Shown here: piece by piece, positions 57,451-64,000 of the stretch
How positions within the stretch are numbered: the first letter of the stretch is position 1
Layout: each line of letters opens with the position of its first letter
Source: Isoetes taiwanensis
Taxonomy: Eukaryota; Streptophyta; Lycopodiopsida; Isoetales; Isoetaceae
Assembly: GCA_021234155.1 (NCBI GenBank)
Contig: JAJEKV010000014.1
Coordinates: forward strand, 20,971,513-21,035,512
Reading direction: 5' to 3'
DNA length: 64,000 bases
Program-made: the position numbers and the translations under genes
The notes under the pieces: model-generated
Told to the model about the DNA's origin: nothing
Database searches by the model: none
What the model saw: only the letters and a program-made list of their open reading frames with translations

Positions 57451-58897
57451 TCTATGGGCTTAAATAGAAATGTCACTTATAATCTGTCTTATGACTTGCT
57501 TTAGATAGTGAACACTTCAAATTGCCATTCACATAGGCCGCCTTTTTTTGTAGCAGCATTATAGCTTTCTCCTGCATTTCTATGGTATTTGTATCCCACA
57601 ATTGAAGACATGTGCCTTTTCTATAAGATACGAAGCAGTTATGCACACATACTAAATTTAATGCTTTTTTCAAAGCCTTTGGCAACCATTGTAGTTCGCT
57701 TTTGATATAACATTGCATAGTCTCTAAAGTACATTTCTCTAGTTATCTTGAGACATGTATCATGATAATATTGGGCTAGAAGGCTTCTAGATAAATGATA
57801 ACAGATCTACAAATCTTTGTACTTGCATGACTACATAGCACATAAGTTATCTCCTAACTAGCACCTAAAGCAGCCATGGTGGTGGTTTGTAATAATCAGA
57901 GTGATGGCAAATATATACCTTAAGGCCACAAGCTGTTGAAAATATTGAGAAAATATCACTTAATGCCACAAGTTGCTGATAATACTGAAGCATATTGCTA
58001 TGCATGTAGTGTGTAGAAAAGATCATGTTTTAACATTGTGAATGAAAAAAATATGACAGACCAATTTTGCTGATATTATAGCCTCTATTACATGCCTTAA
58101 AATTTTTCTAAAGCCTTTTCTAACAGCATCATGACTTTCTGCAATAGTTTATATAGGAGCTGCCTATAGAGTGAAGCAAAATTAATTGTCTCCTTCAAAA
58201 CAGGGATAGGTGTTTTCTTCGGTTGTAAATTTCGCCCCATGCAGGATATCAGTATAAGTCTCCACAATTAATATCTTTTGGTTTAAGGGCTGCTAATAAA
58301 CAAATGGTAATAGAATATTGGTTTGGTGTAGTCTTCTTACAATCACCCGTATTGTCCTGATGCCTGTTGAAACGAAATTGACATGTTTATTAGGAACATC
58401 TAGAGCATGTGGAGTAAATGAGAATAGAGTGGAGATTAAAAGCAAGATCTTGCATAACGGGGGGGTCTATCCTGGATTGGGATCCATATCCATGGATATG
58501 CCATCAGATCCATGCGCGAGGGAGGACATGGCAGTCTCTCAAATCAAGGATCGCCAATGTCGCGCTCCCCACCACTGAAGAAAAATTTTTGTGGGATCCC
58601 GAGGTCTCGTATCACATCGGGTATCCCGAAATGGGAGCACCTGTGACAACAGAGATTTACTGTAGCACCGAACACAAGTTCAACAGTGAAGGCGGCAAAA
58701 TTTTGCAACTCATTACAGATTTCAAAACCTTATGCGAACTTGTATTTCATATTTCAAAATCATAGATGCCCCCAATTATAAGTGACCATAATCGAAATGA
58801 GAGGTGCACAAAGGCACCAACATATGATCTAGGCCGTAGAATTATACATTTGCAAATAAGATAAGTGAGAAGAGAACAAGAAATGATCATTACAGAA
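57451..58897. other. Unassigned DNA with repeat R1
   Basis: AT-rich, no gene recognised. It holds the second copy of R1 (58455-58690) and, near 58750-58830 on the minus strand, a stretch resembling the 57.1-57.2 kb repeat unit. Confidence 0.35.
58455..58690 (+). repeat. Dispersed repeat R1, second copy
   Basis: Inverse match of 50245-50525, diverged but clear through atccatggatatgccatcag and the following block. Confidence 0.7.
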
Positions 58898-61800
58898 TGT
58901 AATGATCCTGGCCACTTGATGGGCCAGTATATGGACTCATGTGCGTATATGCATGCTTGACATGCATGCAAGATAAAACATGCATGGAAGATGGAACATA
59001 ACATGGAGAGAATATAAGCAAGGGTTTTGCCTTTTTGAAAAAGCTTTTACAAAGCATGAAGGTAGAAAGAGCAATTTTTGGGCAGTTTTGGTGATCAAAA
59101 TTTGGAGGATCATATCGCGGCGATCAGATATCCTTTTTACTTGATTTTTCTTTTATTAGAAATGTTCTTGAATTAACATTCCGGATTGGATTGGATCATG
59201 CTGAAATTCATTCGTATGGGAAAGATATGGTAGAAGGAGTGAAGCTAAGTCAGAATTGACTGCAATATGTATAGTCTTCTACAAATGGTTCTTGGAGCTA
59301 GAAGCAGATCCTTTGAGGCACAAGCGCAGCGGTTCATACATGAAGAATTCTCAGGTGGGTTTTTAAGATTTACATCTGGGGGTTTTATGCTTGCTAGAGA
59401 TATGGACCTTAGTAGATGTATGAAGCTGGCGGTTGCTTGAAGCTTTACATAATTAATCACTGGTTTATGATCAAAGATATAAGTTTGGATTAGAATTTAT
59501 CATGAGAGTATAGATTGGACAGGAATAAGACAGTGTCTCTTGCAACTGCTGGAAGAACAACACTAAAGCTGGATGATAAGAACTCCTTTGAGCGCAGAAC
59601 CCCATTCAACGGCATGTCTATGTTTTAGTTTTATGTTTTTTTACGATCTATCTATCTTGTCTTTGTTTTTACTTGATAATTTGTTGCTTTTAGTCATTTT
59701 ATTTGCATGTTAAATATAAATCTAAGTACCTATGGATGGAATTGGATTGCATCTGAGCTTATGCAGAATGGAAAATTTTAGGCAACAAAGAAGATTAGAG
59801 CATGAAGAGTTGGGCTGTTAATGGTTGAATATAATTAACTAAGAAATTATATGAAATATAAGGTTATTAATTCCAAGACTAATGAATTGATTGTATCTTT
59901 GACATTCGAAGATGGAGCCTGGGTGTAGGATCGTTTGACAGGTGGTATAAGCAATTGTGGTTATCTGGCCTTTGCCCTAAGCGCCTGCCGGTATTTACTG
60001 CGAGGCCTGCCCGGCGATCACGATGATGGATGGCGTTGGAGCAGCGGCGGTGAAGGATGGCGCCCACGTGTGTGCTGAGTGGATGTCGCTTCTTGGTATG
60101 CATGCACAGGAGTCTTTGGCGCCTTGGCGGTGGGCTGGAGGATGCACCTCCTCCGGCGATTTCTCTGGCGTTTTCCACGGCGCCGCCTTCCCCTGGCGCT
60201 TGGGCTTCGGCGCTTGGGCTTATTGGATCGTTGGTTTTCAGCTTCAGCGGTGCCCTCACGGTCCACCGCCTTTTCTGCCAGAATCGTTGCTATGGGGTTT
60301 TGGGATTCTACCGTTTTCGGGGCAGCTCTTATGGTCTAGTGGTTTGATCGAGTTACTCGGGGGTCGGCACCGGGATCTCTCATCAGCATCTATTTGCCCC
60401 GGTTTTAGTGAGAGGATGGAGGTTTAAGCGGCGTGCATGAGTCCGCACCGATTACTTGGCACCTAGGCTTTGTGAAGAGGTTACGGTTGGGGCGTTTGTT
60501 GAAGTTACGTTTGTTGGAGGTATGCTTGTTGCTTTTTGCAGCAACGATAGCTTTTGGATCTGTGGTGATCATGGCAACGGTTTTTCCCCAGTGGGGTTTT
60601 TTAATCCGGGCCATGGTGCTCACGGGCTTCGGCCCATGCAATGTATTTTTTGTTTTTTTTGTACTTGTGGTCGCATGTCCTCCGTGACGCTGCCTTTGTG
60701 GTGCGACGTAAAAATATACTTCCTTCCTTCCTTCCTTCCTATGGATTTTTGAGCTGAAATTGCTGGGTTTGTGAGAATCAAATTAGTGGAGCCACTAAAT
60801 TCATATCCAAGGACGTGGCTTTTTATATTAAATTATAACAATCCTAGCTAAGTGACCCTTTATAAAGAATCTTGTGAAGTTCGCCTGCATCGACATTAGA
60901 GTAGTGTTTCTAGCATTCTACATCGACTTATTTGGGTTGTTAGATCTTCATCACTTGTTTACCTTCTCCAACATGGTATTGGATGAATTGACAAGGGAAA
61001 TACATGTCGGAAGTATGGTAAGTCTATGTTTATGGATTTAACAAAAAGACCGTGGAGTTGTATTCCTTATGCAGGGGAAATGGGCTTAGGATGGTAAGCA
61101 TTCCATAAGGGAGAATGTTAGGATTTCTATTGTTCAATGAAGTTTATAGATCTACATCATAATGACACAAGGCTTGGAACTTCTTCGACATGTTGGGATT
61201 GTTATCATGATCTTCGTCACTAAGTTAGCTACTTCGACATGATAATGTTGTATGGGCAACCTCGACAAGTGGCAAGGGTATGGTCTAGGCACATGTTTAG
61301 TAATGTCTAATGAACACACATGTCATGGTCTTTGCATTGTCTCACTGTTGTTCTTGGTATTTTGTTATGTACTTGGATCCTTTGGGGTCGGACTTCCAGG
61401 TTCAGTGGTCTGGGTTGCTCCGGCATGAATCATGTTCTATGTTCTCTGTATTTGTGCTCTGTGACATCGGGCGTAGTTCTCTTGTCAAGGATGCTACGTC
61501 AGTACACTTTGTGAACTCCCATGGTAAGAGGTCCTCCAATGCTAGATGTGGGATGGGAAGGGTATGCGCATACGAGGTTCACCCCACCACCCGCTACAGG
61601 GCTTGGAATGTAAGCCGGCTGGGCACTGTTAACGGGGCCTGTATGTAAGCTGGCTGAGCTACCCATTGTCCCGGAGCTTTGTTTATGATGGTTTGGTACT
61701 TTGGTTATGTTCTTTGCTCTTGATGTTCATGATGTTTCCTTTATTGTCATTGTCTAGCATTGCACCATAGGTTCTTGTGTCTTTGAGATGTTTATATTTT

Positions 61801-62195
61801 GTTATCCAAGACTTTCAAGATGTTCTATGCATGCAGAGGCAGCTTTGGATTCCCCACTTAGTCACGAGGACTAACCCCTTTGAATGCATGCAATGATTGA
61901 GCAAGGTGGTGTTCGGGCCAGTGGCATCGGTACTGCTTCAGATCGTGGATGAGTTTGGAAGTTTCTAGAAGAGAAAACTTTAGCGTGGTGTTGAACTTAT
62001 ATTCATTTTGGATGTTATTTCCCTAGAAATTATGTGATAATTGATGGATTATAGTGGAGCATTCCCAATTATTTATTGGAAGATTAAATTCTTCACCAAG
62101 ATTATATGTGAGAAGTTTTTACGCCAACCTAGATCTAGTAAAGTTTTGACAAGGTCCCGAGTTGCCAAGAGGGTCAACTCGACAGGCTCGTCACA
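58898..62195 (+). repeat. 5' LTR, about 2.5 kb plus a 0.77-kb insertion
   Basis: It matches LTR 2 from its first base, including the gcatgc-rich tract near the start and the block around 59250-59960. The match resumes after the insertion at 60739. A TATA-like atataagc lies near 59013. Its last 1.07 kb (from about 61130) has no counterpart inside the window because LTR 2 is cut. Confidence 0.9.
59965..60738 (+). mobile_element. GC-rich insertion with TTCC tail in the 5' LTR, LINE B-related 3' end
   Basis: LTR 2 lacks this segment (junction at 63613-63625). Its 3' part has acggtttttcc..ggggttttttaatccggg, shared with the 3' end of LINE B copy 1 (14540-14586), and ends in gtgcgacgtaaaaata and TTCC repeats. 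The GC-rich 5' part encodes no recognisable protein. It may be a LINE B relative truncated into its 3' region or a non-autonomous element using its machinery. Confidence 0.7.
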
Positions 62196-62197
62196 AT

Positions 62198-62209
62198 TGG
62201 TATCAGAGC
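62198..62209 (+). promoter_or_regulatory. Primer-binding site, initiator tRNA-Met
   Basis: tggtatcagagc is complementary to the 3' end of plant initiator tRNA-Met and lies two bases after the 5' LTR, the expected spacing. Confidence 0.95.
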
Positions 62210-62457
62210 TAAGTTGGATCTTTAGGTGTTGACACTGATTTACAGATTAAAGGTTGGGTCCTAAGCTACTGAGATGGTGGATCATAGATCAAGTTGAGGT
62301 AAGGGTTCTTCTGTTGTATGTTCAGTAAGATGGATAGCAGTTATACTTCTAAAGTGAAGTTCTGATTTAAGTTAAAGTTATGATAGATTTGAGACATTTA
62401 AATCATAGAATGCCTCAATAAATCCATAATAACCTATTAGGACATGGGTTAAACTTT

Positions 62458-62469
62458 AGAAGGAGAGAC
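62458..62469 (+). promoter_or_regulatory. Polypurine tract
   Basis: A purine-rich stretch ends directly at the first base of LTR 2, where plus-strand DNA synthesis is primed. Confidence 0.85.
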
Positions 62470-64000
62470 TGTAACGATCATGGCCACTTGATGGGCCAGT
62501 ATACATACTCATGTGCGTATATGTATGCTTGATATGCATGCAAGATAGAACGTGCATGGAAGATGGAACATGCATGCACATATATGCATGCTTGACATGC
62601 ATGCATGATAGAACATGCATGGAATATAGAACATGCATGCAGCATGATGAGCATATAAGCAAGGATTTTGCTTTTTTGAAAAAGCTTTTGCAGAGCATGA
62701 AGGTAGAAGGAGCAATTTCTGGCCAGTTTTGGTGGTCAAAATTTGGAGGATCATACCGCGGCAACCATAGATCCTTTTTACTTAATTTTTCTTTTGTTGG
62801 AAATTTTTTTGAATTAACATTCTGAATTGGGTTGGCTCATGCCGAAATTCGTCCATATGAGGGAGATATGGCAGAAAGAGTGAAACTGAGTCCAAATTGA
62901 CTGCACTATGTATAGTCTTCTGCAAATAGTTTTTGGAGCTAGAAGGCGATCCTTTGAGGCGCAAGCGCAGCGGTTCATACATGAAGAATTCTCAGGTGCG
63001 GTTTTAAGATTTACATCTGGGGTTTTTATGCTTGCTAGAGATATGGACCTTAGTAGATGTATGAAGTTGACGGTTGCTTGAAGCTTTACATAATTAATCA
63101 TTGGTTTATGATCAAAGATATAAGTTTGGATTAGAATTTATCATGAGAGTATAGATTGGACAGGAATAAGACAACGTCCCTTGCAACTACTGGAAGAACA
63201 ACACTAAAGCTGGATGATAAGAACTCCTTTGAGCGCAGAACCCCATTCAACGGCATGTCTATGTTTTAGTTTTATGTCTTTGTTTTTACTTGATAATTTG
63301 TTGCTTTTAGTCGTTTTAGTTGCATGTTAAATATAAATCTAAGTACCTATGGATGGAATTGGATTGTGTCTGAGCTTATGCAGAATGGAAGAATTTAGGC
63401 AATAAAGGAGATCAGAGCATGAAGAGTTGGGCAGTATAATCACAAATAATAAGAACATGCATGCTGTTAATGGTTGAATATAATTAACTAAGAAATTATG
63501 AAATATAAGGTTATTAATTCCAAAGCTATTGAGTTGATTGTATTTTGGACACTTGAAGATGGAGCCTGGGTGTAGGATCGTTTGACAGGTGGTATAAGCA
63601 GTTGTGATTATAAGACCCTATGGATTTTTGAGCTAAAAGTGCTGGGTTTTCAAGAACTACATTAGTGGAGCCACTAAATTCATATCTAAGGACGTGGCGT
63701 TTTATCAACAATCCTAGCTAAGTGACCCTTTATAAAGAACCTTGTGAAGTTCGCATGCATCGACATTAGAGTAGTGGTTCTAGCATTCTACATCAACTTA
63801 TTTGTGTTGTTAGGTCTTCACCACTTGTTTACCTTCTCCAACATGGTATTGGATGAATTGACAAGGGAAGTACATGTCAGAAGTATGATAAGCTTATGTT
63901 TATGGATTTAACAGAAAGATTGTGGAGTTGTATTCCTTATGCGGGAGAAATGGGCTTAGGGTGGTAAGCATTCATAAGGGAGAATGTTAGTATTTCTATT
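62470..64000 (+). repeat. 3' LTR, truncated by the window end
   Basis: It repeats LTR 1 from tgtaa. Near 62512-62645 it has one more unit of the gcatgcttgacatgcatgc repeat than LTR 1, and near 63263 it lacks a short piece. Substitutions are scattered along the length, so the element is not very young. Confidence 0.9.

Larger units (their letters stand above)
58898..64000 (+). mobile_element. LTR retrotransposon with very long LTRs and a tiny internal region (LARD-like), runs off the window
   Basis: LTR 1 (58898-62195) begins TGTAA and ends ACA. Directly after it, tggtatcagagc at 62198-62209 is the standard primer-binding site for initiator tRNA-Met. A purine-rich tract (agaaggagagac, 62458-62469) precedes LTR 2, which starts at 62470 and runs past the window end. 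The internal region is about 274 bp and has no coding sequence. Orientation is plus. The 5-bp left flank cagaa (58893-58897) should reappear after LTR 2. The element must rely on proteins from another element. Confidence 0.9.

Noticed and set aside
60018-60427. Several 80-130-codon frames on both strands
   Set aside because: Overlapping GC-rich frames inside the inserted element in the 5' LTR, without any domain.
1-64000. tRNA or rRNA genes
   Set aside because: No convincing cloverleaf or ribosomal sequence was seen; the tRNA-like blocks at 56-57 kb are too degenerate.

Overview
This is a window of nuclear DNA from a land plant. The evidence is one intact, intron-bearing gene for a plant-type DNA polymerase delta subunit (POLD3), fragments of a plant SOS1 Na+/H+ antiporter gene, of plant LRR receptor-kinase genes (one CLAVATA1/BAM-like), the 5' end of a probable plastid-protein gene, and a retroelement primer-binding site matching plant initiator tRNA-Met. 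The POLD3 introns are all short (60-176 bp). I cannot name the species or settle the clade. By eye most of the window is transposable-element sequence, much of it nested.

Layout. 1-3384: minus-strand L1-type LINE (family L). 3385-7456: mostly unassigned, with three exon-like blocks near 5.4-5.7 kb. 7457-9626: POLD3 (minus), with E2F-like, telo-box and G-box motifs just upstream. About 9.9-19.3 kb: minus-strand LINE (family A) split by a GC-rich plus-strand LINE (family B, 10448-14674, ending in TTCC repeats) and by a small Mutator-like element (MULE, 15365-16610, 9-bp target duplication). 19.8-23.1 kb: a multi-exon plus-strand gene of a family I cannot name, with a possible DDE/RNase H-like layout. 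23.4-24.5 kb: a mosaic of SOS1 and LRR exons. 25.2-26.4 kb: an unidentified minus-strand two-exon gene. 28.2-35.8 kb: a second copy of the 11.7-19.3 kb block, with the same LINE B and MULE nested at the same sites.

36-41 kb: a poly(A)-terminated retrocopy, a 5'-truncated LINE L copy with a perfect 16-bp target duplication, and the 5' exons of a probable plastid-protein gene. 41638-43839: a Pack-MULE-like element carrying a CLV1/BAM-like receptor fragment. 44.5-49.6 kb: a decayed Helitron interrupted by a solo LTR (5-bp target duplication) and a 5'-truncated LINE B copy. 50-58.9 kb: small repeats, a SINE-like element, a LINE B scrap, a gypsy-type gag scrap and tRNA-like repeats. 58898 to the window end: an LTR retrotransposon with LTRs of about 2.5 kb and an internal region of only about 274 bp.

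Only POLD3 looks like a complete working host gene. The 19.8-23.1 kb gene is the best candidate for something undescribed; it needs about three single-base corrections to read through. Differences between the two copies of the 7.6-kb duplication cluster at G/C-rich sites, so some frameshifts in GC-rich parts may be consensus errors rather than biology.
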